Shown here: positions 22,716-34,125 of the stretch, piece by piece
Position numbering within the stretch: the first letter of the stretch is position 1
Layout: each line of letters starts with the position of its first letter
Assembly (NCBI RefSeq): GCF_030272615.1
Contig: NC_081414.1
Span: 46,234,001 to 46,298,000 of the forward strand
Origin: Cryptomeria japonica
Taxonomy: Eukaryota; Streptophyta; Pinopsida; Cupressales; Cupressaceae
Direction: 5' to 3'
Length of the DNA stretch: 64,000 bases
Made by a program: the position numbers and the translations under genes
Notes under the pieces: generated by a model
Database searches by the model: none
Seen by the model: only the letters and a program-made list of their open reading frames with translations
Told to the model about the DNA's origin: nothing

Positions 22716-25700
22716 ATGATGCATTCATTTCATAGATGTGATAATGGGTTGGCTTCCCTTGTTTCAATTTTTCCTTCTCCTAAAGAACCTCCCCCCATCT
22801 ATAACAAAATTTTAGTGCCTAAAAGAGTTTCCGCCAATCCCTTTGAGACTCTCCCATGCTCTAAGGATGAAGACTTTAAGAGTGATCTTGACAACTCTCC
22901 TAAAATGTGCCCTTCCTATTTAGCTATCCTAGAGGAAGAGAATGATATCATAAACACCTTTCTTAATGTTACTTCACCTTCCCTACAGGATGCCTCTCTA
23001 AGTGAAAAGGTGTTGATGGATATTGACTTATTTTCTGCTAAAGTTGGTCCTTCCAATGGGGGCATGTTAGTGCAACAAGAGATTATGAACACTTCTTTCA
23101 AAGATTCCCTTCCTAAGCATGAATCTTTGGAGAAATATGTTCATGTTCCTCCTAAAAAACACTCCCTTCATGAGGATCCTTTTGTGCAAGAAGATGACAT
23201 TATCCCTACATTTCCTAGTGATGGCATTTCCTTTTCCAACAAAATTCCCACTAGAGATGATGAATTAATGATAAATGCTTACCCTTCTCCTAAAGTTTGT
23301 CTTACCCATAAGCATCCCTTAGAGAAAGAAGATGAAATAATAAGCAATTTCCTTAATTCTCTCTCCCCTAAAGATCATATTGAACATATTTTGAGGAAAG
23401 AGGATGATTTTAACACATCTATTGATGCTCTCCCTCCTAAGGATGAGGAATTAATAAACAATGTTATCTCCTCTCCCGAGATTAACAATACTTCAAACAT
23501 TCCTTTCAACAACTTCACTATTTGGGATGAACTATTAGAAGAAGGTGTAGATTATTCTCTCTCCCTTGATAATTTCTCACCTTCCTTGAATCTCAATTAT
23601 TCTCCCTCTAAAAATAAAGCATCTCCCTCTCCTCAAATTGGTTCTACTCATAAGGATACCCTAGTTCAAAGCAAGATGGTTAACATCTCTTTCAAAGATC
23701 TCCCTCTCAAAAGGGAGACTTTAGAGAGTAATGCTGATCCTTCTCCTAGAGAGTTTATTCCCCATGTAGATCCTTTGATGACAAGGGATGATATGACCTT
23801 TCCTAGTATTACTCTTCCTACTAGAACATCAATTCCTACCCCTTGTCTCTCTCCTAAAATTGATTTAATCCATGATAAGATTTTAGTGCAAGAGAAGACT
23901 GTCAATAATTCTTCCAACACTTTTGTGCTTTCCCCTAAACCATCCTCAATCAATTTGATACATGTGAATGAAACACCTAACAAACCTCTCTTCACTGTCC
24001 AAGGTGCTTGTCCTTCTCAAAATTCTCAACCTTTAAATAAGCCTATCTTAGTGGTTCAAGGTGGTTATGCTAATGATTCTTTTTGCACTCCTAAGAAACC
24101 TATTATTACTGTGCAAGGAGGTTATTCTACTAAGAGCCCTTATGAGTATGCTAAGCAACTGACTAGAGAGAGTTATCATGCGGTTGCTCATACCTATAAC
24201 ACAAGAAACAATAGGCAACCTAATCCTCCTCCAGTTATCCCAACTTCACTTCCTCCTTCCCAACCTATTCTTCCTCAAGCTCCTCGGATTTCACAAATGC
24301 TTAGTAAGGACTATGATCTTATTGAACAACTTAAAACCACTCCGGCTAAGATATCCCTTTGGGATTTGATCCAAACTTCTTCCACTCATCATGGAATGTT
24401 ACAAGATGCCTTGAAAGATTTGAATGTTCCTCCACCTAATACATCTAGTAATATAGCGTCTTTGGTTAACTCTGTGATGAATCCTAAAGCTCAAATTGTG
24501 TTTACTCAAGATGAGTTGCCTACTAGTGAAATTCAACATCAATATGATCCCTTGATGATTGTGGTTATCATAAATGACACTGCTATAAGATGAACACTGG
24601 TAGATAATGGTTCTGGCCTTAATGTGTGTAGCATTAATCTATTGCATAAGATGAATGTGGATACATCCCTTATTGAGCCTGACTCTCATCCCATTCGAGG
24701 CTTTGATAATGTGGCTAAGTCTTCGTTAGGTATTATCACCTTACGCATCACAGTGGGACCTGTTACTTTGCCTACTCCTATCCATGTTATGTCAGGAAAT
24801 CTAACATACAACTTGTTATTAGGGAGACCTTGGATTCACAGTATGCAAGCTGTCCCCTCTACATTGCATAGACAAGTTAAATTCATTTATAACAATAAGA
24901 CATATACTTTGATAGGTGACACTAATCTCCAAGCTTGTTTGCAAACATCTAAGCCTTCCTCCTCTAGTGATGACTCTTTGAACAAGACACCTATGGATGA
25001 ATCCTCACTCTCTGATGATCAAAATTCTTTGGATGAGCCTAAAGCTCTTGAAGAAGATTCTTCTCAACTTGAATCTACATATGAAAAGGCTTTGGATCCT
25101 AAGAAGGTTCTCGCAGAAGACGATTGGGGATCTCTTGATTTTAATCCCACCTTTGTAGGTGAGTATAGGGTTCCTCCTAGAGTGCTTAAAGTAAAAGAGA
25201 AGGAAGAAACTAGAGATCAATCGGTCTTACTTGAACCTATGAGCAATAATTTTGTGGCCGCTTCTCAAACTTCTTCTCCTCACACCTCTAATTCTGAAGA
25301 ATTTGATTCTTTGTCTTATGAAAAACCACCTTCTCTTCCTGAAATGGCTGATCTTTATGGTCGTGGTTTTCGCATTTTTGCTAAGCATGGGTATCATGGA
25401 AATGGTTGTGGTGCTCATGAACAAGGGATAAAAGTTCCTCTAGAGACTAATTTTCACAGTTATGCCTTTGGACTCGGCTATAATCCCTGCAAACGTACCA
25501 AAGCATCTAAAAGACCATCTCTCAATGTGAATGCTATATTTAGTAGTGATGATGATCTCACTTCAACTAAATCATCTTCTACTTCTATCAACTCTCATTC
25601 CCCTCATAAGGAAATCTTGGCGATGAACAAATCTCTTTATGACTCCCCTCAAATTTCTAGATCCACTTATGAATCTTTATCTCCTATTCATCACAAAGTC

Positions 25701-25874
25701 CTTTCCTCTAGGGATAAGGCTCTAATAAATTACACTCATCTTTCTTCTAAGATTTCTCGGAACTGTCCTTCTTCAATTTTTATCACTTTATACATGTTTT
25801 TGATCTCACTTATAGTTGAGCATTTAGCATGTCATATTCAAATACCTCATTCAATCTATCATGTCTTTAAATAA
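22716..25874 (+). pseudogene. element A polyprotein: repeat region, protease, G-patch-like motif
   Basis: One frame of 1052 codons broken only by a TGA at 24591-24593. The first ~450 residues are a Pro/Ser/Lys/Asp-rich region with degenerate ~55-residue repeats (LVQ..., SFKDLP, PSPK, HxDPL, EDDII) and then three copies of KPIxxVQGGY (about 23980-24135). Next comes DYDLIEQLKTTPAKISLWDL, the segment that precedes protease in Tat/Ogre-type gypsy elements. The protease has LVDNGSGLNVCS (DNGS active site, about 24602-24637) and LLLGRPWIHSMQAVPSTLH. At about 25385-25430 comes GYHGNGCGAHEQGI, a G-patch-like glycine pattern. The TGA lies three codons before the protease motif and fits an Arg CGA codon changed to TGA. 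RT and integrase are absent, so processing and integration would need a helper. Confidence 0.85.
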
Positions 25875-27183
25875 CATCAATGGCTATTATGTTGCTCATC
25901 ATTATGTGACATTGGTAGCTCATTTACTGGGGGCTCATTGTCATTCATGATGGTACAATTTCAAGTGCAATCATATTTTTGAAGCAACATAATAGCCTAA
26001 TTTTCTATGTTATCTCTTGTTCCTATGAGGACAAGAGTGATTTCATACATCTCTTCTTTTTCTTATGTCTAAATCTCTCCCTAGAAGATTGTGTAAGTCC
26101 TTCTCATTGAGGCAATGATCTTTCCTTATTTTTATCTAAGGATCCACTTTTTCCTATTTCGTGGATGGTGTTGACTTTATTACTTGATGTTATTCCTTGT
26201 ATGCATTGGTTGTTGTTTGTTCAAGGATTCTCTCTTACAAGAGGTGTAAGTCCTTGACTACAACCTCTTTTGCACTTGGTAAAATACATCCATAATGAAT
26301 TCACTCTCCCAATTGGGTTAAAAGGAGCATCATCCTTCATTAAGAATCACTTTCACCTCACAAAAGAAGGAAGTATTGCATTCTTATTCTCTTCTTTGTC
26401 TTATTCTAGAAGATGTTATATTTGTCTAAGACAATTCCTCTTGGGGATAGGTGTCTTTTGTACAAAGATCTCTTCTCCTCTAAGGATCTCCTTTACACAT
26501 ACTACAAGATATCCCTTTTCAACTATCTTATCCTTGCTTAAAGAGTGCAAATCTCTCTTGCTTGAATCTATGACATTGTTGCATTTTTGGGGTATCTTTT
26601 TTTGTGATGAAGGTAGGTATCCTTGTTCTACTTTTCTTATGACATAAACATTACACTTTTTGAGCAATGGGTCATTCTCTTTTGCTTTTTTTTTCCTTTC
26701 TTTTCTTCTCTTTGCATTTTGTTTCCATTTACATCCTTCATCTTGTGTTAGAGAACTCTCAAATCCTCACACTCTTTGTTGTGTTGGAATTGAGATTTCG
26801 CCCTCTTTCTTACCAAATGATTCTCCATTAGTTTTTGATCTCATATCAAATCTTCTTGTGAGCATTTGTCATCAATATTCTTTAACAATTCAAAGTGGTA
26901 AACATGATACCCTGTTTCAACTCACTAAAATTAGCAAGCCGAAATAGGGGGGGGCATATAGCTACCCTCGAATTTTCGTCACCTTCCTTAGTAAGCATTA
27001 GGTGATTTTGTGATCTAACATGTGGTTTTGTAGGTTGTGGTTCTTAACTAAGTACTGCAGATACCGCTGGGGGCTTCATCCGACAACTTATGGATATATC
27101 CTTTTTCAAATAATGTTTACTTTTCTGTACTTTAGCCTGCATATGCACGTAGTGTTCATATGACCGCTAAAGTGGGGGCTAAA
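25875..27183 (+). other. element A 3' non-coding region
   Basis: No domain found. It contains a 15-bp perfect inverted repeat (25882-25896 with 25983-25997), a run of nine G at 26947-26955, and three TGGGGGCT motifs (25928-25935, 27068-27075, 27173-27180), the last being the polypurine tract next to the LTR. Confidence 0.7.
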
Positions 27184-28826
27184 TGTAGCATCGTAAATTG
27201 TACGCACTTGCTAGGGTGGTACAATTTCATACCTAGTTTAGCACCCACCTTGGCACATTTTGCATTTCCCCTTTAGCACTTAATTAATCAAATTAATTAG
27301 GTCTAAGGTTCTATTTCATCATCTCCTATATCATAAGGTTGGGCCCTTTCATTAAAGTGTGCCCTTTTCATTTTATTCCTCCAATACATCATTTAATCAA
27401 AAACCCTAATTAGGTCCTATTTTGAACTTGGGGGCTTGATTTCGGGGGTCAAAACATCTCAAAATCACCTGTAACTTCGGGATTCTCTCTAAAATCATCA
27501 TATCCGACGACCCTGAAAATTTGGTGAAAAATTGTCGGGACCATGGCACCCGGAGTGCACATGGTCCCGGACATTTTTCCCGAAATTTTAGGAGCGCGAT
27601 CCAATCATAAAATAAAGCTTAACCCCAAGAAATTGGTGGGATATTCAATCTCTAGGTCGGCCAAAAGTTGAAATTAAGACCTAGGGTTTCATACATAAGA
27701 GCTCTCTTTCTTCATTTGAAGGCATCCGATTTTTGATTTTTAGGACCTCATATGCAGTGAAAGAGCAGATCTTTGAAGACTTCAACAACATTCAACATCC
27801 ATCTATCAAGCATTCATCAATTTCATTCATTCATTTAGGGCTTGGAAGACATTGAAGAACAATAGGAGATTATCGACTGAAGATTGGCTTGTACCCCTCC
27901 CTTGGGGGTTGGGTATGATTTCATGTTGTTTTCATGTCTTTGCATAAGCTTCAATATATCACTTATTCATGCTTTAGATCATTTTGCATCTTGATTTGGA
28001 GCATTTACATTATCATTTACAAGCAATTAGGGTTTACTTTCTAGGTTGCTCTAGTTTGCTTTCTTGCATTTTAGGACCTTGCACACACACTAGGTCTGCA
28101 CACACAATACATTTTACAATACAACTTGGCTATTCGTGGAGGTGGAAATCACCGAAGTGGGGGTTTGACTAAGGCAAAACCCTATATTGCAACCCAAACA
28201 CCTTTTCAGATATAAGTGCAGGTTTCGGGACTCGGATGACACCGCAGGTTGCAGATCCGGGAGAAGCAGACTGAGACCGACCTTCCCACCAAATTTTAGA
28301 GCAAAAGACCAGGACAGGGGCATGGGGTGCCCTGGTCCTGCCAGGACAGGGGCGCTGGGCGCCCTGGTCCTTGGGACAGGGGCGCTAGGTGCCCTGGTCC
28401 TCCTGACAGATAGCATTTTCAGCATTTTTGACAGCTTTTTCCAAAGTGCAAAACAACAGTTTCCGGAGTAGTTTCAGGGGCAGAATCAGGACAGTGGCGC
28501 TCGCGCCCCCATCCCAAACATTTTCATTCCGATTTTGACTCCAGGTACATATTTGCATTCTTGTCTTATCCTTGTATGTATAGCTTTCCATTGTTTAAGT
28601 TCAATTCTGCAATCTTGTTATTAGTTCATACTTGCACTTTGGGGGTTGGGGATTGAACTTGCATCATTTTATCTTTCAATTACAACAAGGGAATAGAAAT
28701 CCTAATAGGTATCCCATGGCTCTCTCTTCCACAAAAAGAAGTAGCCAATTTTTTCGTATTCCACAAGTGTGTGGTTGAAAGTGAGATTTGGGCATGTTTG
28801 CTTAGTGTCACTTTTTCTCCTACACA
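27184..28826 (+). repeat. element A 3' LTR
   Basis: 1643 bp, starts TGTAGCATCG and ends CCTACACA directly before the TSD GGATG. Close to the 5' LTR over shared parts (a few percent differences by eye), so the insertion is moderately young. Both GC-rich modules are present (27537-27568; about 28305-28402). Confidence 0.88.
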
Positions 28827-28831
28827 GGATG

Positions 28832-29785
28832 ATGAGGGTAGCCCTGAACAGGTATAGTCTTGGGACATAAGATAAAAAATTCAGAGTGAAAAGATCAATC
28901 ATGACATCTCTTGCCAAGAGTGGGACATGGATTTGGTTAGGTTTTCAGACATGGGAAGGATGCATCCTGATGGGCAGGAAGATGGATTTGGATAAATTGC
29001 CAGACATGGGAAGGATGCATCCCGATGGGCAAGGTACAGATAGATTGATAGATGCAAGAGACAAGATGGTGTGCAAGATCTCTAGGTGAGAGGATTGTTT
29101 CTTGGATTTGATTAACACAGTATTGATGGGTGGTTGGATTACGTGTGAGTTAGTATAAGCTCAAATATATGGGAAAAGATCAGTGTGATGGGGATCATAA
29201 ATGGATTGGATAAGATGAGAGGGGGATAAATGGTTGAATAGGGTGGATGGGATGGGGAATATGATATGATATGATATGATGGGATTGGTTTATGGATATA
29301 GGATAAATGAAGGGGGACCAATGACAAGGGAGAATGGAGGCTTTGTAAGAGGATGGATGGATGGGGAGATTGTTTGGATAGGGGGTGAAGGGATTAAGTA
29401 GATGGATGGTGATAGGATATGGAAGACTAAAGAATGGAGGATAGGTGGAATGGGGATCCAAGAACTATGTTGCAAAGGAGTCAAATGCCCCAATTAAGGC
29501 TAGAAGGATGGTGAATAAAGATGTGTGAGATTGGAGGATAATTTGTGGTGGATATGAATGAGGAGGAATTTGGGCTTGCAATTTCCCAAAGCATGCGTAC
29601 GCATTATTTTTTCTCTAACATGATCAAGACCGAAAGAAGGAATGAGGGACGAATTTGGATAAGATGAGGGATATAAGACAAAGGATATGGATAGGATAGT
29701 CAAGACTAAAGATAGGAAGGAGGATGGACTTAGATAGGATGTGGGTAGAGGATAATGGATATGGATAATGCAGATGGTAGGGTAG
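28832..29785 (-). mobile_element. L element interior, segment 2
   Basis: Non-coding and strongly purine-rich on the plus strand (GGATGG, GATAGG, AGATGG motifs). Contains a 55-bp-period duplication starting CAGACATGGGAAGGATGCAT at 28946 and 29001, and a short GATAT repeat at about 29262-29280. Translated peptides on the minus strand are Pro/His/Ser/Ile-rich and low-complexity, so no gene is called. Confidence 0.55.
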
Positions 29786-29959
29786 TGTAGCGTCCTAAAA
29801 TTGCGACACTTGCAATTTCGACTGCATTTCGGTCTTCACGATGGCAATGCAACACGCAACCTAAATGGAGACCCTGAAACTTGCTCACGACACTGAAAAC
29901 TGCATTTTTCAAGCACCCTGGCCTGAACCTCCTTACACCCTGCTGTCCCGAGAGGTGGG

Positions 29960-30050
29960 ACCAGAGCGCCCAGCGCCCTGGTCCTTCAGGACCAGGGCGC
30001 CCAGCCCTGGTCCCCCAGGACCATGGCGCCCAGCGCCCTGGTCCCTGGGC
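29960..30050. repeat. GC-rich palindromic tandem module (B 5' LTR)
   Basis: Units of the form GCGCCCAGCGCCCTGGTCC alternate with AGGACCA. The 3' LTR version (about 36585-36645) lacks one unit of about 30 bp. Confidence 0.85.
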
Positions 30051-30166
30051 CTATTTTGGGCCCGGTCTCCTAAGGGGTCTTGGGTCTTTTTGTTTGCAAT
30101 TTGGAAATTAACTTTCCTGGTCGGCCTAAGGTCGGGAAAATCAGTCTATCAGCCCTAAATGACAAG

Positions 30167-30174
30167 TATATAAA
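30167..30174 (+). promoter_or_regulatory. TATA box of element B 5' LTR
   Basis: TATATAAA in AAGTATATAAACTAC. It is conserved in the 3' LTR at 36759-36766. Confidence 0.6.
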
Positions 30175-31060
30175 CTACATTTTCCTCTCTCATTTGGATA
30201 GAGACACACATGACGGAAAAAGTGTGGAAAATATACTCAAACATTCAAGCATTCAAGCATTCAAGCATTCATTCCAAGTCTCCATTCAAGGCTAAGTGTT
30301 GCATTCAAGTCAAGGATTCAACCATTGAAGAGGAGATCACATACTACATGCTACATACAACATACAACATACAACAAACAACAACATCTATACCTTCACA
30401 CATAAGGATACAAACATCCTTACAACAAGGTATTAGTACTTGTTTTACATTACAGACATTTACATTTACAACACTTGCTCATTTCTTGGTTAATTCCAAA
30501 ACCGGGGTTTGACCTAAAGGCAAACCCCTAATCCCTAACCCCCCAATCATCTTTGCTTTTTTGTGTGTAGGTTGTAGGTACGCAGCTGAAATTGAAGATC
30601 TGGAATCCTTGTGCAGAGACGAACAGATCCCCCTTCATTTCGCAGATTTTTCGGAGGATCGTGGCGCCGGGCGCCATCGTCCCAACAACTTTTGCTCAAA
30701 TTTGCAGGACAATGCCATATTGACATTTTACTACTAAATCCAGGTCTGCAGCTTCATACTGTATCCCTATCTCAGTTTATAAGAGAATCTTTGTCACTTT
30801 CTATGCATTCCTAGCTTAATTCTTCTATGCACATTCTTTACAAAAGAGGGTAGCCTTGCTTTCTTAACCCTTGAAACTCATTTAGCATCCAATCTTGCAT
30901 TCCGTGGGATTGGATCTTGTGGGTTTCAACCCCTCTTTTGAATGTAAAGTCTCTCCCCTAAGTGAAAACCATCAACCTTAGTGAATCTCCCTTCTCTCTC
31001 CTTGGAGTTGGAAGAGGGGAGAGCAACTAGGGTTTGATCGCGATTTTCCGCTTTACATTT

Positions 31061-31080
31061 TGGTGAACCCGACGTGAACA
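31061..31080 (+). other. element B primer-binding site (tRNA-Trp type)
   Basis: TGGTGAACCCGACGTGAACA begins three bases after the LTR. Its reverse complement ends CGTCGGGTTCACCA, which I recall as the 3' end of plant tRNA-Trp. The tRNA identity is from memory. That it is a PBS is supported by its position and the CCA complement. Confidence 0.75.
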
Positions 31081-32238
31081 TCCTTTCTGATTATTCATAG
31101 TTAGATCTGAAAATTGGATTCCTTGATTACATTTCCATGTTTGATCTTTTGCAAAATTTTAGAGGTGATTGCATAAAAGCCCTAAAATTTCTTTTTGAAA
31201 ATTAAGCTTGCCAAATGTTTAATTATTAATGCTTGTTTCAGATCTGCCCTTCTATTACAAATTATCAGTTCATATCTGTGCTTTAATTTGGAAAATTAAG
31301 TGGTTAAGTGTCAAAACCCTAATTTTTAAAACCCTCTTGATTCAACCTTTGTCCGACAATTTCACTGATCAAAACATCTCCAAATCAGCTGTAACTTTGG
31401 ATTCCGCAATAAAATCACAATATCTTTCATCCCTGAAAATTTGGAAAAAAGTTGCGAGGACCGTGTGCACTCCGAGCGCCATCGTCCCCGACATTTTTTC
31501 CGAAATTTCGGGAGCTAGATCTTACTGTATTTTCCTGCTAAAATCCAGAATTTTGGCTGATTTTATCAAATCTAACACTTTCAAAATTATAGTCAAAGTT
31601 GGTCTTGTGATTGCTTGGATTAAGGCTTCTAAACATTCAAAAATCATTGAAATTGAAATTTTGTATCAAAATTGTGTTCTTACTGTCCTAAATCTGAAAA
31701 GTGTGTTTGCATTCATTCGAAATTTCAGTGATTTATTCAAATTCTTACAATTTGTGACTTTTGAAATTAAGTGCTTAATTACAACAACTTTAATTTCCGC
31801 TTTCAAAATTGAATTTTGCGTGAAATTGAGTCAATTTTTAAATTTCAAAATTTGCATTGCTTTTGACATTCCCTCTAAAATCATAACATTCAAAATTTCA
31901 GTTTCCCTCTTTTTTTCAAAATTCAAATTTTTGCATTTTTTGACAATCTTGGTAGGGTTCAATTTTGAGATTGCAACTTTAATTTGGCCTATCTACAGAT
32001 CGTAAAATCACTCAATTTTTTTAGATTAGCTTTAAAATCATCATACCTTTCATCCCTGCAAATTTTGAAAAAAGTTGCAAGGACCGTGTTGCACTCCGAG
32101 CGCCACGGTCCCGGACATTTTTTTCGAAATTTCGGGAGACTGTCGTGATTGCATTTAACAGCTTAAATCCAGAAGATTGGCTGATTTTACTGAAAATTGC
32201 TACCTCTAAATTCAAAACTTTCTCTCTCTTTCTAGTGC
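31081..32238 (+). other. element B leader with duplicated hairpin module
   Basis: AT-rich untranslated region. A block of about 110-170 bp occurs twice (around 31390-31565 and 32030-32195). Each has CATCCCTG, a GGACCGTG...hairpin, CATTTTTTCCGAAATTTCGGGAG-like sequence and AAATCCAGAA..TTGGCTGATTTTA. The long ORF that can be read at 31229-32005 is Phe/Ile/Lys-rich and not thought to be a gene. Confidence 0.7.
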
Positions 32239-34125
32239 ATGAGTTTTACAACAATAAGCCCTACTTACACTATTCCCGTTAGACGAAGCCGTAGAATTAA
32301 GTCTTTCCGAGGTTTAATTACCGAGGAGATGGAACCTAATTTGAATAGCCTTTTTAACGAGGACATGGGTAATTCCTCTAATCCTCCTAATGATGAAGAA
32401 GCTCTCCATGAGGTTTCTGTAGAACAACTTTCAAAATTGGATAACCAATTTGATGATTTTCGATAATGGATGTCTCAAGAATACCCTGATAGTCAAGCTC
32501 TTCCTTTAATTGAGGGTCTAAAACATATGCTTCAAAGTGATAAGAATGGAATTGATATTTTGCGTGGTATTTCACACATTGTGAATTCGAACGTGATGCC
32601 TATAAAGAGTTGTGCCGAATCTTTAGGTTATACACAACCTCCTACACAAGTCAATCATTCTATTCCTTTGACAACTTCTATTGCTAGCATACCTACTTTT
32701 ACATCAAACATAATGACCACTTCTATACAAGACATTCCTTCCGTGATTACTAGTCATGGGGGCAATCCTTCTTCTTCAATTAACCCTCTTCCTTCATTCA
32801 ATCTGACTTCTTCATTCGTCCCTTCAATGAGTGTTCCTATTACATCTTCACAAATGAACATGACGCAAGGGGGTAATTCATTTAACCATTCCATTCCTCC
32901 TTGTAGTGTTCCTCCTGTCCAATCATCTCCTATGACTAACTATCATAGAGTCCCACCACCTTACTCTTTACCTTCTTTCAATAACATAACACCTCCATCT
33001 CAATCTAACACATCTAATATGAATTCTTCGACTGAAGCGACCATTAACAATCTTGCACAAACTGTCTCTTCTTTACAGCAACAAATTGCCTCTATGAATC
33101 AATCTAAGTTTAGTGTGCCCACATTTGATGTTGCGAGCCCACTTTCTCTTGATATTGTTCGAGCTATCCCTCCTAAACATGTTGAAATCCCGCATTTGGA
33201 GCTTTATAATGGTAAAGGTGATCCTCTAACACATGTTAAGACTTTTCAAACAATATGTACTGATTTTGCTTATGACCAAAGGTTGCTTGCAAAACTGTTC
33301 ACTAGAACATTAAGAGACAAAGCCCTACAATGGTGTTGCTCGTTGCCCTCTTATTCTATTACTTCTTTCGAACAACTTGCAAATGCTTTCATTCAACAAT
33401 TTCAAAACAATATAAGTCCTAAAGTTACTTTGATTGATTTAATGCATTGTAAACAAGGTGTTAAAGAAAAAGTGACTGATTTCATTGGTAGATATAAGCA
33501 TTTGTATGCTCAAATTTCTTTTCCAGTGCCTGACAATGATATTCAAAGAATCTTTATTTCTAATTTACAAAAAGATATTCGAGACAAACTTCTATTTTCT
33601 GAGTTTACTTCTTTCCAACAGTTGTGTGCAACTCTTCACAATTATCAACTGACTGTGAGTCAAATGGAACAATCACATCCTATGGCTCCGAGTGATAAGG
33701 GTGATAGCAGTCAAAAACCATTTGGGAAGTTTAAACCGAACAGAGATTCCATCAAATTCAATGAAAACATCATCAACAACAATGTGAATGCAGCATCAGG
33801 TGTGCCTCCTATTTCTAAATTTTTCAAGAAAGAAAGAAAGTATACTCCTTTGAATGAATCATTGCATAGTATTATGAATAAGTTATTGGAACAAAATGTG
33901 CTTACTCTTCCTCCTATAAGACAAATTGATCCTGCAAAGATTACTTCACCTTATTTTGATAACAAAGCTTTTTGTCAATTTCATCGTCAGCCTGGGCATG
34001 ATACTGAAAAATGTTTTTCTTTAAAGGGTAAAATTCAAGATTTGATTGATAATAATACTATTTCTGTTTCTGGAGTGAATGATAAATGCAATACATCTGT
34101 AGCTCCTCCTAATCAAAATCTTTAG
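32239..34125 (+). pseudogene. element B gag
   Basis: Starts ATG at 32239 (MSFTTISPTYTIPVRRSRRI). A TAA at 32464-32466 interrupts the frame where a Gln codon would fit. The frame then runs to a TAG at 34123-34125. An N-terminal Ser/Pro/Asn-rich part precedes the capsid domain (Retrotrans_gag type) with LYNGKGDPLTHVKTFQ, LRDKALQWCCSLPSYSITSF and ISNLQKDIRDKLLF (about 33190-33640). Near the C-terminus the nucleic-acid-binding motif reads CQFHRQPGHDTEKC, a CxxHxxxxHxxxxC variant of the zinc knuckle, as in Tat/Ogre-type elements. Gag would form the particle and package RNA. The copy is near-complete apart from the two stops. Confidence 0.88.

Larger units (their letters stand above)
20880..28826 (+). 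mobile_element. Ty3/gypsy element A, non-autonomous, TSD GGATG
   Basis: LTRs at 20880-22405 (right end deleted) and 27184-28826 flank one long ORF. The 5-mers GGATG at 20875-20879 and 28827-28831 are identical. The polypurine tract CTAAAGTGGGGGCTAAA precedes the 3' LTR. Coding capacity is a long repetitive region, a Tat/Ogre-like pre-protease segment, an aspartic protease and a G-patch-like motif. No Gag capsid domain, reverse transcriptase, RNase H or integrase is present. About 1.3 kb of non-coding DNA follows the ORF. Confidence 0.9.
29786..31057 (+). repeat. element B 5' LTR
   Basis: 1272 bp, TGTAGCGTCC...CGCTTTACA. It carries a tandem GC-rich palindromic block (about 29960-30050) with three units, one more than the 3' LTR, and a second GC module at 30651-30684. 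TATATAAA is at 30167-30174. A short GCATTCAA repeat occurs around 30240-30275. Confidence 0.92.

Noticed and set aside
31229-32005. 258-codon ORF, Phe/Ile/Lys-rich
   Set aside because: It lies in the AT-rich leader of element B across a hairpin module, has no recognisable domain, and the real gag starts at 32239.
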